DNA of 64,000 nt from positions 1 to 64,000 of the forward strand of contig JAFVAL010000025.1 in assembly GCA_017480565.1 (NCBI GenBank). Reading direction: 5' to 3'. Source of the stretch: Lachnospiraceae bacterium (GTDB lineage: Bacteria; Bacillota; Clostridia; Lachnospirales; Lachnospiraceae). The position numbers and the translations under genes are program-made. Of the stretch, positions 1 to 8,409 are shown one piece after another. The first letter of the stretch is position 1. Each line of letters starts with the position of its first letter. Under the pieces are notes generated by a model, which had not been told where the DNA came from, did not search any database, and saw only the letters and a list, made by a program, of their open reading frames with translations.

Positions 1-9
1 AGAAGAATC

Positions 10-2277
10 ATGGCTGCAGTCGATGAACAGAATTTGAAGGAAGTTGCCCAGCGTATCCGTGAGATGCGTGAGATCACAGGGTATTCCGTGGCCGACATGG
101 CGGAGAAGACAGAGGTGAGCCTGGAGAAGTACATGGAGTACGAGTCCGGTGCGGTGGATCTTCCGTTTACGTTTATCCACAAGTGTGCGCTGACGTTCCA
201 CATTGGAATGAGTGACTTGCTGGAAGGCCAGAGTGCGAGACTTTCTTCGTACACGGTTTCCAGAAAGGGACATTTACAGGATCAGATCACGGAGGATGGC
301 ATCCAGATCGTGAATATGGCGCCGATGTTCCTGCGCAAGATTGCGGAGCCTTACTGGGTGAGATATGAGTATTCGGAGGAGTTGCAGGATCAGCCGATTC
401 ATACAACGAAGCACTCCGGCCAGGAGTTTGACTATATTTTGTCCGGCAGACTCAAAGTCCAAGTTGGCAACAATGTCGAGTACTTAAGCGAAGGCGACAG
501 CATTTTCTATAACAGCTCGACGCCTCACGGAATGATTGCCGTGGACGGCAGAGACTGTGTCTTCCTTGCCTTTGTCATGCCTGGTTCCGGGGAGAAGGAG
601 ATCGTCATCCGCGATACCCTGACCGGCGCGAAGCGGACAAAGAAGAGCATGGTCTGCGACCGTTTCATCGATACGGTGGAGGATGAGAAGGGCTTGCTTC
701 AGAAGATCGAGTTTAAGAATGAAGAGACCTTCAATTTTGGATTTGATGTGGTCGATGCGATCGCCAGAAAGAGCCCGGATAAGCTTGCGATGCTGCACAT
801 TGCGACGGATGGAACCGAGCGGAGATTTAGCTTCCGCGATATGAAGCGTGCGTCGAACCAGTGCGCGAATTATTTCCAGTCGCTTGGCATCGGCAAGGGC
901 GACAAGGTGATGCTTGTCCTGAAGCGTCACTACCAGTTCTGGCATGCGATTGTCGGTCTGCACAAGCTTGGTGCGATTGCGATCCCTGCGACGAGCCAGC
1001 TGCAGGCGCATGATTTTGAGTATCGCTTCAATGCGGCGGACATCAAGGCGATCGTGGCGACGACCGAGGATGATGTTCCGAACCAGGTAGAGCTTTGCGA
1101 GGCGGCCTGTCCGACATTGACGACCAAGATTTTGGTCGGCGGCAGCAGAGAGGGCTGGCATGATTACGAGACGGAGATCAACCAGTTCAGCGCGCATTAT
1201 TACCGGAAAGCGGATACCCCTTGCGGAAATGATCCGATGGTAGCGTTCTTTACCTCCGGCACGACCGGTTACCCGAAGCTTGCGGTGCATTCTTACACCT
1301 ATCCGCTGGGACATTACATCACCGCGAAATACTGGCACGGTGTCAGTGATGACGGACTGCATTTTACGATCTCCGATACCGGCTGGGGCAAGGCTTTGTG
1401 GGGCAAATTATACGGCCAGTGGCTGTGCGAAGGCGCGGTCTTTACCTACGATTTCGAACGCTTTAAAGCGGCAGATATCCTGCCGATGTTCGCGAAATAT
1501 CATATCACAACCTTCTGCGCACCTCCGACGATCCTGCGCATGCTGATCAAGGAAGATTTGTCGCAGTACGATCTCTCTTCCGTAGTGCATATGACGACCG
1601 CGGGCGAGGCATTAAACCCGGAGGTTTACGTGCAGTTTGAGAAGGCGACAGGCCTGCAGATCATGGAAGGCTTTGGCCAGACCGAGACGACGATGAGTAT
1701 CGGAAACCTGCTTGGCGGTACGCATAAACTGGGATCCATGGGTAAGCCTTCACCGCTCTACGATGTGGAACTGATGGATGAGGATGGCAACTTCGTAGAA
1801 GACGGTGAACCTGGCGAAATCGTGATCCGTGCGGAGGATAAGATTCCTTGCGGACTCTTTAAGGGCTATTATGGAAATGAAGAGGCCACGAAGGAAGTCT
1901 GGCATGATGGCTGGTATCACACCAGAGATCAGGCTTGGCGTGATGAGGATGGCTTCTTATGGTACATCGGCCGCGTGGATGACGTGATCAAGTCCTCCGG
2001 CTACCGCATCGGACCGTTCGAGATCGAGAGCGTGATCATGGAGCTGCCTTACGTGCTGGAGTGCGGCGTCAGTGCCGAGCCCGATCCGGTCAGAGGCCAG
2101 GTGGTCAAGGCAAGCATCGTTCTGGTGAAGGGCACCGAGCCGACCGACGAGTTAAAGAAAGAAATCCAGAACTACGTCAAGTCCCACACAGCGCCTTATA
2201 AATATCCGAGAATCGTTGTGTTCCGTGACTCTCTGCCTAAGACCATCAGCGGAAAGATCCAGCGAAATCAGCTGTAA
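10..2277 (+). CDS. HTH-cupin-AMP-forming acyl-CoA synthetase fusion, copy 1
   Basis: A 755-residue protein in three parts: an XRE-type helix-turn-helix (about 10-70), a cupin barrel (about 113-190, with SGRLKVQVG and TPHGMIAV) and an ANL-family adenylating domain (about 235-755). The synthetase core motif TSGTTGYPK lies near 415, GFGQTETT near 560, and the terminal catalytic lysine is K749 in SGKIQRN. It should activate a carboxylic acid to its acyl-CoA with ATP in the cytoplasm; the substrate is unknown. The usual YHTGD motif reads YHTRD here (near 636), unlike its paralogue. The ATG is 9 bases from the window edge, so upstream signals cannot be seen. The oxidoreductase genes downstream suggest that acyl-CoA and 2-oxoacid metabolism are linked. 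The HTH and cupin suggest a ligand-sensing or autoregulatory role (inference). Confidence 0.88.
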   Translation: MAAVDEQNLKEVAQRIREMREITGYSVADMAEKTEVSLEKYMEYESGAVDLPFTFIHKCALTFHIGMSDLLEGQSARLSSYTVSRKGHLQDQITEDGIQIVNMAPMFLRKIAEPYWVRYEYSEELQDQPIHTTKHSGQEFDYILSGRLKVQVGNNVEYLSEGDSIFYNSSTPHGMIAVDGRDCVFLAFVMPGSGEKEIVIRDTLTGAKRTKKSMVCDRFIDTVEDEKGLLQKIEFKNEETFNFGFDVVDAIARKSPDKLAMLHIATDGTERRFSFRDMKRASNQCANYFQSLGIGKGDKVMLVLKRHYQFWHAIVGLHKLGAIAIPATSQLQAHDFEYRFNAADIKAIVATTEDDVPNQVELCEAACPTLTTKILVGGSREGWHDYETEINQFSAHYYRKADTPCGNDPMVAFFTSGTTGYPKLAVHSYTYPLGHYITAKYWHGVSDDGLHFTISDTGWGKALWGKLYGQWLCEGAVFTYDFERFKAADILPMFAKYHITTFCAPPTILRMLIKEDLSQYDLSSVVHMTTAGEALNPEVYVQFEKATGLQIMEGFGQTETTMSIGNLLGGTHKLGSMGKPSPLYDVELMDEDGNFVEDGEPGEIVIRAEDKIPCGLFKGYYGNEEATKEVWHDGWYHTRDQAWRDEDGFLWYIGRVDDVIKSSGYRIGPFEIESVIMELPYVLECGVSAEPDPVRGQVVKASIVLVKGTEPTDELKKEIQNYVKSHTAPYKYPRIVVFRDSLPKTISGKIQRNQL

Positions 2278-2467
2278 TCGCAGAGAAATGCATATTTATA
2301 CGCCCAAAATCGGACAAAGCAGGGAATTTCAAGAAAAAAGATATTTAACTATTTGCAAAAATATGCTAAAATACCGCTTAAACTCTGAAGTCATTAGAAA
2401 TCAGGGCGTTTATGGGGCAAATGTAAGCCTCAGGGGTTGATATTAGGAAGAAATCTGAGAGGGAATT

Positions 2468-4750
2468 ATGGAACAGGAACTGGATTATAAGATTCAGGAG
2501 ATATCCGGCCGAATTCGCGAGCTGCGCGAACTGGAGAACAAGACACCGGAGGAGATGGCGAAGGCCACGGACAGTACGGTGGAAGAGTACCTGGCCTGTG
2601 AGGCAGGCCACAGGGACTTAAACTTCACGTTCATTTACCGGTGCGCGCTAGCGCTTAACGTAACGATCACGGATATTTTGGAAGGCTACAGCCCGGTGCT
2701 GCGTTCTTATACCATGACAAGAGCGGGTGAGGGGCAGAAGATTTCAAGAGCCCATGGCATGACGTATTATAACCTCGCGTATGCATTTCAGAATCGTATC
2801 GCGGAGCCTCTGTTCGTGCGCAGTATTTATGACGAGCAGGCGCAGGCAAAGCCGATCGATCTGACCAAGCATGACGGGCAGGAGTGCGATATTGTCATTT
2901 CGGGACATCTGAAGGTGCAGATCGGTCCGCACAGCGAGATCTTAGGGCCTGGCGACAGCATTTATTATGATTCGGGTACACCGCACGGCATGATCGCAGT
3001 TGGGGGAGAGGACTGTGTCTTCTATGCGATCGTCTTAAATCCGGCGGGCGAGCCGATTCCGGAGCTGCAAAACACCGAGATCATCGAGGAGGAGTCCAAG
3101 GCGGTCTATGATGATAAGGATCGCATCTGGCATCAGTTCATCGATGTCGAGGAGAACGAGAAGGGAACGCCTGTCTCGATCAAGTTTAAGAACATTCAGA
3201 AGTTTAATTTTGCCTTCGATCTGGTCGATGAGCTGGCAAAGAGAGAGCCGGAAAAGCTCGCAATGCTGCACATTTCCGAGGACGGTACGGAGCGCAGAAT
3301 TACCTTCGAAAATGTGAAGAAAGAGTCCGCAAGATGCGCGAACTACTTTAAGTCCTTAGGGATCAAGAAGGGCGACCGCGTCATGCTGATCTTAAAGCGG
3401 CATTACCAGTTCTGGTACGCGATGATGGGTCTTGTAAAGCTCGGTGCGATCGCGATTCCTGCGACGAATCAGCTGCTGGCGCATGACCTGGAGTACCGGT
3501 TTAAGGCGGCGGGGGTCACATCCATTTTGTGTACCGCGGACGGAGATACCGCGCATCAGGTGGAGATCGCGCAGGAGGCCTGCGGATGTCTGAATAATAT
3601 GATCATCGTCAACGGTGAGCGTGAGGGCTGGCGCAATTTCGATGAAGAGTACCAGATGTATTCTTCCAGATATCGCAGAACCGATCTTTCTCCGTGCGGC
3701 GACGATCTGATGTTAATGTACTTTACTTCGGGCACTTCCGGGTATCCGAAGATCGCTACGCATAATTATAAGTATCCGCTGGGACATTTCCACACGGCCA
3801 GATATTGGCAGACCGTGGATCCGAACGGACTGCATTTCACGATTTCTGATACCGGCTGGGCGAAGGCAGCCTGGGGCAAGCTCTGGGGACAGTGGCTGTG
3901 CGAAGGTGCGATCTTTGTCTACGACTTCGACCGTTTCGATGCGTCGAAGATCCTGCCGATGTTTGCAAAATATAATATCACGAGCTTCTGTGCGCCGCCG
4001 ACGATGCTGCGTATGATGATCAAGCAAGACATTTCGCAGTACGATTTCTCATCGGTCAAGCATATGACGACCGCTGGAGAAGCGCTCAACCCGGAGGTTT
4101 ACAGACAGTTCGAGAAGGCGACAGGGCTTCGTATCATGGAGGGCTTCGGTCAGTCCGAGTCCGGCCTGATCATCGGCAATATGGCCGGTGCGCCGCACAA
4201 GATCGGATCGATGGGACGTCCTGCACCGATCTACGATGTCGCGCTGCTTGACGATGAAGGAAAGCCAGTTTCTTCCGGTGAAGAGGGAGAGATCTGCATC
4301 AACATCAAGAAGGGCCTGCCTGCCGGACTTGCGGTCATGTATTATCAGGATCCGCAGGAGACGAAGGAGACCTGGAAGAATGGCTGGTATCACACCGGAG
4401 ACCTTGCCTGGAGAGACGAGGATGGCTTCTACTGGTATGTGGGCCGCAAGGACGATGTCATCAAGTCTTCCGGCTACCGGATTGGACCGTTCGAGATCGA
4501 GAGCGTCTTGATGGAGCTTCCGTACGTCTTAGAGTGCGGTGTCAGCGCAGCCAAAGACGCGGTACGTGGCCAGGTGGTCAAGGCAAGCATCGTTCTGGTG
4601 CCTGGCGTTACGCCGAGCGAAGATCTAGTCAAAGAGATCCAGAACTACGTCAAGAAGCATACAGCACCTTATAAGTATCCAAGAATCGTCGTCTTTAAGG
4701 ATCAGCTTCCGAAGACAACGAGCGGAAAGATCATCCGACATGAATTATAA
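2468..4750 (+). CDS. HTH-cupin-AMP-forming acyl-CoA synthetase fusion, copy 2
   Basis: A 760-residue paralogue of the preceding gene with the same order: XRE-like HTH (about 10-70), cupin (about 115-195) and AMP-binding synthetase. It keeps TSGTSGYPK, GFGQSESG, a normal YHTGD motif and the terminal SGKIIRHEL lysine, so it looks fully competent for adenylation and thioesterification. Long blocks around the adenylation site and C-terminus are nearly identical between the copies, pointing to a tandem duplication. The start is preceded by GAGAGGGA. The last 11 bases overlap the ATPase gene, implying translational coupling. Substrate not determinable; aryl- or branched-chain acids would fit the neighbouring 2-oxoacid oxidoreductase. 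Confidence 0.9.
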   Translation: MEQELDYKIQEISGRIRELRELENKTPEEMAKATDSTVEEYLACEAGHRDLNFTFIYRCALALNVTITDILEGYSPVLRSYTMTRAGEGQKISRAHGMTYYNLAYAFQNRIAEPLFVRSIYDEQAQAKPIDLTKHDGQECDIVISGHLKVQIGPHSEILGPGDSIYYDSGTPHGMIAVGGEDCVFYAIVLNPAGEPIPELQNTEIIEEESKAVYDDKDRIWHQFIDVEENEKGTPVSIKFKNIQKFNFAFDLVDELAKREPEKLAMLHISEDGTERRITFENVKKESARCANYFKSLGIKKGDRVMLILKRHYQFWYAMMGLVKLGAIAIPATNQLLAHDLEYRFKAAGVTSILCTADGDTAHQVEIAQEACGCLNNMIIVNGEREGWRNFDEEYQMYSSRYRRTDLSPCGDDLMLMYFTSGTSGYPKIATHNYKYPLGHFHTARYWQTVDPNGLHFTISDTGWAKAAWGKLWGQWLCEGAIFVYDFDRFDASKILPMFAKYNITSFCAPPTMLRMMIKQDISQYDFSSVKHMTTAGEALNPEVYRQFEKATGLRIMEGFGQSESGLIIGNMAGAPHKIGSMGRPAPIYDVALLDDEGKPVSSGEEGEICINIKKGLPAGLAVMYYQDPQETKETWKNGWYHTGDLAWRDEDGFYWYVGRKDDVIKSSGYRIGPFEIESVLMELPYVLECGVSAAKDAVRGQVVKASIVLVPGVTPSEDLVKEIQNYVKKHTAPYKYPRIVVFKDQLPKTTSGKIIRHEL

Positions 4751-5402
4751 GAGAATTACACTGATCTGCGGTCACTACGGGAGCGGCAAGACCAACATTG
4801 CCGTGAATATGGCGTTTGATTTAAAGCGTCAGTTTGAGAAGGTCGCGATCGCAGATTTAGACATCGTTAATCCTTATTTCCGGTCCAAGGACAGTGCGCC
4901 TGAGCTGGAGGCAGCAGGAGTCCGCATGATCGTATCCGAGTATGCGAATTCGAACCTGGATATTCCGGCACTTCCGCAGGAAATGTATGCGATCGTGGAT
5001 GATAAGGAACTGGTGAGCGTCGTGGACGTCGGTGGGGATGACAGAGGCGCGTACGCGCTGGGAAGACTTTCTCCTGCGATCCGCGAGGAAAACCGGTACG
5101 ATATGTTTTTGGTGGTCAACCACTTCCGGCCGTTAACGCCGGACGCGGTTTCAACCATAGAAGTGATGCACGAGATTGAGGCGGCGGCCTCCCTGACATT
5201 TACGGGAATCATCAATAATTCCAATCTGGGGGCGGAGACGACGGCGGAGGATGTCCTTGCCTCGCAGGCGTACGCCGAGGAGATCGCAAGGCTTTCCGGA
5301 CTTCCGGTTGTGCTGACTACGGTGGATGAGAAGATCGCTGCGTCACTTCAGGGGAAGATAAATAATCTGTTTCCAATGCATTTGCAAAAAAGGCCTGTGT
5401 AA
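4740..5402 (+). CDS. ParA/MinD-like P-loop ATPase
   Basis: A 220-residue protein with a Walker A motif GHYGSGKTN at about 11-19 and a switch-like DVGGDDRGA near 96, typical of the CobQ/MinD/ParA-like SIMIBI class. There is no membrane segment or DNA-binding domain. The gene starts inside the end of the upstream synthetase gene and is followed 12 bases later by the ferredoxin, so it belongs to the synthetase-korDABC operon. Its role there is unknown; a maturation or metal-insertion ATPase is one option. Confidence 0.8.
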   Translation: MNYKRITLICGHYGSGKTNIAVNMAFDLKRQFEKVAIADLDIVNPYFRSKDSAPELEAAGVRMIVSEYANSNLDIPALPQEMYAIVDDKELVSVVDVGGDDRGAYALGRLSPAIREENRYDMFLVVNHFRPLTPDAVSTIEVMHEIEAAASLTFTGIINNSNLGAETTAEDVLASQAYAEEIARLSGLPVVLTTVDEKIAASLQGKINNLFPMHLQKRPV

Positions 5403-5414
5403 GGAGATGAAGCC

Positions 5415-5621
5415 ATGGCAAAGTTAACATTTAAGACAGATGAGTGTAAGGGGTGTGGACTGTGTGTTGACGCCTGTCCGAAACACATCCTTCGCCTGTC
5501 AACGGAAACCATCAACAAAAAGGGCCATCACCCGGCAGAGTGTGTAGACGAGGCTGCCTGCATTGCCTGCGCATCTTGTGCAACGATGTGCCCGGACTGC
5601 ATTATTAAAATTGAGAAGTGA
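5415..5621 (+). CDS. korD: 2[4Fe-4S] ferredoxin, delta subunit of 2-oxoacid oxidoreductase
   Basis: A 68-residue protein with two complete CxxCxxCxxxC motifs (CKGCGLCVDACPK and CIACASCATMCPD), enough for two [4Fe-4S] clusters. It is immediately followed by alpha, beta and gamma subunits of a ferredoxin-dependent 2-oxoacid oxidoreductase, which identifies it as the delta (electron-transfer) subunit. A good AAGGAGATG ribosome site precedes the ATG. Confidence 0.9.
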   Translation: MAKLTFKTDECKGCGLCVDACPKHILRLSTETINKKGHHPAECVDEAACIACASCATMCPDCIIKIEK

Positions 5622-5632
5622 GGTGGTCGGTG

Positions 5633-6697
5633 ATGGCTGGAAAAGTTTTAATGAAGGGAAATGAAGCAATCGCGGAGGCTGCGATTTTAGCCGGCTGCCG
5701 TCATTACTTCGGTTATCCGATTACCCCGCAGACCGAGATCGCTGCTTACATGGCAAAGAGAATGCCCAAGATCGGCGGCACTTTCCTGCAGGCTGAGAGC
5801 GAGATCGCTGCGATTAACATGGTTTATGGTGTCTCTTCCACAGGTAAGAGAGTCATGACATCTTCTTCAAGCCCCGGTATTTCCTTAAAGAGTGAGGGAA
5901 TCTCTTATCTGGCCGGCGCAGATCTTCCTGCGCTCGTGGTTAACTGCCAGAGAGGCGGCCCGGGTCTTGGCGGTATTCAGCCGAGCCAATCGGATTATTT
6001 CCAGGCAACGCGCGGCGGCGGCCACGGTGATTATCACATGATCGTTTTAGCGCCGGCTTCCGTGCAGGAGATGGCGGAGCTGACGATCCGTGGCTTCGAG
6101 CTTGCGGATGAATATCGCATGACAACGATGATTCTGGCAGACGGTACAATTGGCCAGATGATGGAGCCTGTCTCCTTTGACTTTGAATTCAAAGCAATGC
6201 CAGAAAAGCCTTGGGCGACGACCGGTACGCAGGGTAAGAGAGAGCACAATGTGGTCAACTCCCTGTATCTGTCCCCGGAAGTGCTTGAGATTAAGAATAT
6301 TGAACGTTACGAGAAGTATGCACAGATCGCGGAGAAAGAAGCGCTGGCTGAAGAGTACATGACCGAAGACGCAGAGATCATCATCGCTGCCTTCGGTATC
6401 GCTTCCCGTGTTGCGAAAAATGCAGTGAACGCGGCAAGAGCAGAAGGTATCAAGGTCGGTTTGATCCGTCCGATTACGCTCTGGCCGTTCCCGGAGAAGT
6501 ATTTCAAGAATTGCCTTGCGACCGCGAAAGAGATCATCAGCGTGGAGCTTTCCATGGGTCAAATGATCGAGGACGTGCGTCTGGCAACCGAGTGTAAGGT
6601 TCCGGTTTCTCTGTGCAAGAGAGTCGGCGGCATGATTCCGTCTCCGGAAGAAGTCTACGCTGCGATCAAGGCTGCGGCAGAAAGGATTGGTGAGTGA
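5633..6697 (+). CDS. korA: 2-oxoacid:ferredoxin oxidoreductase alpha subunit
   Basis: A 354-residue subunit of the VorB/KorA type: pyrimidine-binding domain of the transketolase fold at the N-terminus (GYPITPQTEIAAYMAK) and transketolase C-terminal domain (about 240-350). With the beta and gamma subunits it catalyses thiamine-dependent, CoA-dependent oxidative decarboxylation of a 2-oxoacid, or the reverse, with ferredoxin. I chose the ATG at 5633 over the in-frame GTG at 5618 because GAGGTGG at 5619-5625 then sits 7 bases upstream. Substrate preference (2-oxoglutarate, branched-chain or aryl) cannot be told from sequence alone. Confidence 0.9.
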   Translation: MAGKVLMKGNEAIAEAAILAGCRHYFGYPITPQTEIAAYMAKRMPKIGGTFLQAESEIAAINMVYGVSSTGKRVMTSSSSPGISLKSEGISYLAGADLPALVVNCQRGGPGLGGIQPSQSDYFQATRGGGHGDYHMIVLAPASVQEMAELTIRGFELADEYRMTTMILADGTIGQMMEPVSFDFEFKAMPEKPWATTGTQGKREHNVVNSLYLSPEVLEIKNIERYEKYAQIAEKEALAEEYMTEDAEIIIAAFGIASRVAKNAVNAARAEGIKVGLIRPITLWPFPEKYFKNCLATAKEIISVELSMGQMIEDVRLATECKVPVSLCKRVGGMIPSPEEVYAAIKAAAERIGE

Positions 6698-6698
6698 T

Positions 6699-7469
6699 AT
6701 GGTAGTATTTGAGAAACCTCATGCACTGACAGATGTTCCGCTGCATTATTGTCCCGGCTGTACGCACGGTATCGTGCATCGTCTGGTCGCGGAAGCGATC
6801 GATGAGCTGGGCATCGAGGGCAAGACCGTCGGTATCGCACCGGTCGGCTGCTCTGTGATGGCTTATGATTATTTTCGTTGTGATATGATTGAGGCTGCCC
6901 ATGGCCGTGCACCGGCGGTGGCAACGGGTGTAAAGCGTTCGGATCCGGACAACCTGATCGTCTTTACGTATCAGGGCGACGGCGACTTAGCTTCCATCGG
7001 TACTGCCGAGACCGTGCATGCCGCAGCGAGAAATGAAAACATCACGATCATTTTCATCAACAACGCGATTTACGGGATGACCGGCGGCCAGATGGCTCCG
7101 ACCTCTCTGCCCGGCCAGGTGACCCAGACCTCTCCTTACGGACGTGACGTCACCCAGTGCGGCTATCCTGTGAAGATCTGTGAGATGCTCTCCACTCTTG
7201 ACGGACCGGAGTACTTAGAGCGCGTGGCGGTCAACAATGTCAAGCACGTGCGCCAGGCCAAGAAGGCGATCAAGAAAGCGTTCCAGAACCAGATCGAGGG
7301 CAAAGGATTCTCCCTGATCGAAGTCATTTCTTCCTGCCCGACCAACTGGGGTATGACGCCTGCCAAGGCACTCGAGTGGGTCGAGGAGAAGATGATTCCT
7401 TACTATCCGCTTGGCGTTTACAAAGACAGAAGCGCAGGCATCATTCCGGGAAAGAAGGAGGAAGCTTAA
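6699..7469 (+). CDS. korB: 2-oxoacid:ferredoxin oxidoreductase beta subunit
   Basis: A 256-residue thiamine-pyrophosphate-binding subunit. The TPP/Mg motif GDGDLASIG followed by FINN is clear at about 93-122, and an N-terminal CPGCTHG motif is as in the KorB/VorA family. It should bind the 2-oxoacid and TPP and pair with the alpha and ferredoxin subunits. The start is taken at the ATG 6699, directly after the alpha stop codon; the in-frame TTG at 6687 is less likely. The gamma gene follows with no spacing. Confidence 0.9.
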   Translation: MVVFEKPHALTDVPLHYCPGCTHGIVHRLVAEAIDELGIEGKTVGIAPVGCSVMAYDYFRCDMIEAAHGRAPAVATGVKRSDPDNLIVFTYQGDGDLASIGTAETVHAAARNENITIIFINNAIYGMTGGQMAPTSLPGQVTQTSPYGRDVTQCGYPVKICEMLSTLDGPEYLERVAVNNVKHVRQAKKAIKKAFQNQIEGKGFSLIEVISSCPTNWGMTPAKALEWVEEKMIPYYPLGVYKDRSAGIIPGKKEEA

Positions 7470-8006
7470 ATGACCAGAGAATATCTTTTTGCAGGATTTG
7501 GCGGTCAGGGTCTTCTCTTCTCGGGAAAGGTCCTTGCCTATAAGGGACTGATTGAAGAGAAAAATGTCAGCTGGCTTCCGTCTTACGGTCCTGAGATGCG
7601 CGGAGGTACCGCAAACTGCAGCGTTATCATCAGCGATGAGCCGGTCGGTGCGCCGATCATTTCTCATCCGGATGTGCTCGTGGCGATGAACCTGCCTTCT
7701 CTTGATAAGTTTGAAGCAGCCGTGAAGCCCGGCGGGACGATTCTTGTGGACAGTTCCTTGATTGAACGCAAGGTTGCCCGCGACGACGTGTCGGTCTACT
7801 ATGTGCCCGCGACAAAGATTGCCGGAGAGAACGGCTTTTCGACCCTCGCCAACATGATCCTGATGGGAAAACTGCTTGATGTTTTCGGTGAGTACGATGT
7901 CGAGATGGTTCATCAGGCGCTTGGCAAATGTGTTTCCGCCCGTCATGCAGACCTGCTTGAGCTGAACTTAAAGGCGATGGAAATCGGCCGCGACTATGCG
8001 GAATGA
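7470..8006 (+). CDS. korC: 2-oxoacid:ferredoxin oxidoreductase gamma subunit
   Basis: A 178-residue catalytic-family gamma subunit (POR_N type) with the typical N-terminal FAGFGGQG motif that contributes to the CoA site. Its ATG directly abuts the beta stop codon. It completes a four-subunit enzyme in the order delta-alpha-beta-gamma. It is the last gene before a new promoter and T-box leader at 8043. Confidence 0.9.
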   Translation: MTREYLFAGFGGQGLLFSGKVLAYKGLIEEKNVSWLPSYGPEMRGGTANCSVIISDEPVGAPIISHPDVLVAMNLPSLDKFEAAVKPGGTILVDSSLIERKVARDDVSVYYVPATKIAGENGFSTLANMILMGKLLDVFGEYDVEMVHQALGKCVSARHADLLELNLKAMEIGRDYAE

Positions 8007-8042
8007 TCGAAATATCGTTATAAAAAATCATAGATTTTGCTA

Positions 8043-8071
8043 TTGACATTGCATTTCTTTAATGCTATGCT
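8043..8071 (+). promoter_or_regulatory. Sigma-A promoter of the T-box/trpB unit
   Basis: TTGACA at 8043-8048 and TATGCT at 8066-8071 with a 17-base spacer lie just upstream of the T-box leader. Confidence 0.8.
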
Positions 8072-8079
8072 TTGCTAAA

Positions 8080-8352
8080 CCGTTGAAGAAGAGTAAGTAA
8101 GTACTCTCCCTGTTTGCACAGAGAACTGCCGGTGCTGAGAAGGCAGTGAAACACAGAGGACTGAATGGACTTTGGAGGGCGAACCCAAAGGGAGACCGAG
8201 TAGGGGAGACGGTGTGGCTTACCGTGAGAAGAGCCGGCATATGTGAGTATGCGCTAAGAGGATGTTTCACATCAAGCCGGGTGGCACCGCAGGAGACTTT
8301 ATCGGCCCCTGTCCCAGCAAGTTTTTCATGACTGGGATAGGGGTCTTTTTCT
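8080..8352 (+). ncRNA. T-box leader, probably tRNA-Trp responsive
   Basis: The leader carries the conserved T-box core GGGTGGCACCGC (8279-8290), Stem I elements (AGAGA-like bulge and GGTGCTGAGAA apical region near 8130), and a terminator followed by T residues. The likely specifier is TGG at 8166-8168 in the GAA-TGG-ACT context, the Trp codon. This agrees with the tryptophan synthase beta-chain gene immediately downstream. Uncharged tRNA-Trp is expected to stabilise the antiterminator and switch the gene on. The specifier assignment is by eye; the T-box identity is secure. Confidence 0.9.
8306..8352 (+). terminator. Conditional terminator of the T-box leader
   Basis: CCCCTGTCCCAG pairs with CTGGGATAGGGG across a short loop and is followed by TCTTTTTCTT. 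It overlaps the end of the T-box region and is mutually exclusive with the antiterminator. Confidence 0.85.
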
Positions 8353-8409
8353 TGTCCCGGCACTCACACGCGCGGCCTTGCCGCAAATCAGAGAAAGGAG
8401 CCTAAAGAA

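Noticed and set aside
484..1362. Long minus-strand frame opposite the first synthetase gene
   Set aside because: Arg/Ile-rich composition, no ribosome site, and fully antisense to a clear three-domain enzyme; a shadow of its codon bias.
7215..7946. Long minus-strand frame across korB and korC
   Set aside because: Spans two genes antisense, no recognisable domain or start signal.
8040..8363. 107-codon minus-strand frame over the T-box leader
   Set aside because: The region is explained by a T-box RNA with conserved core and terminator.
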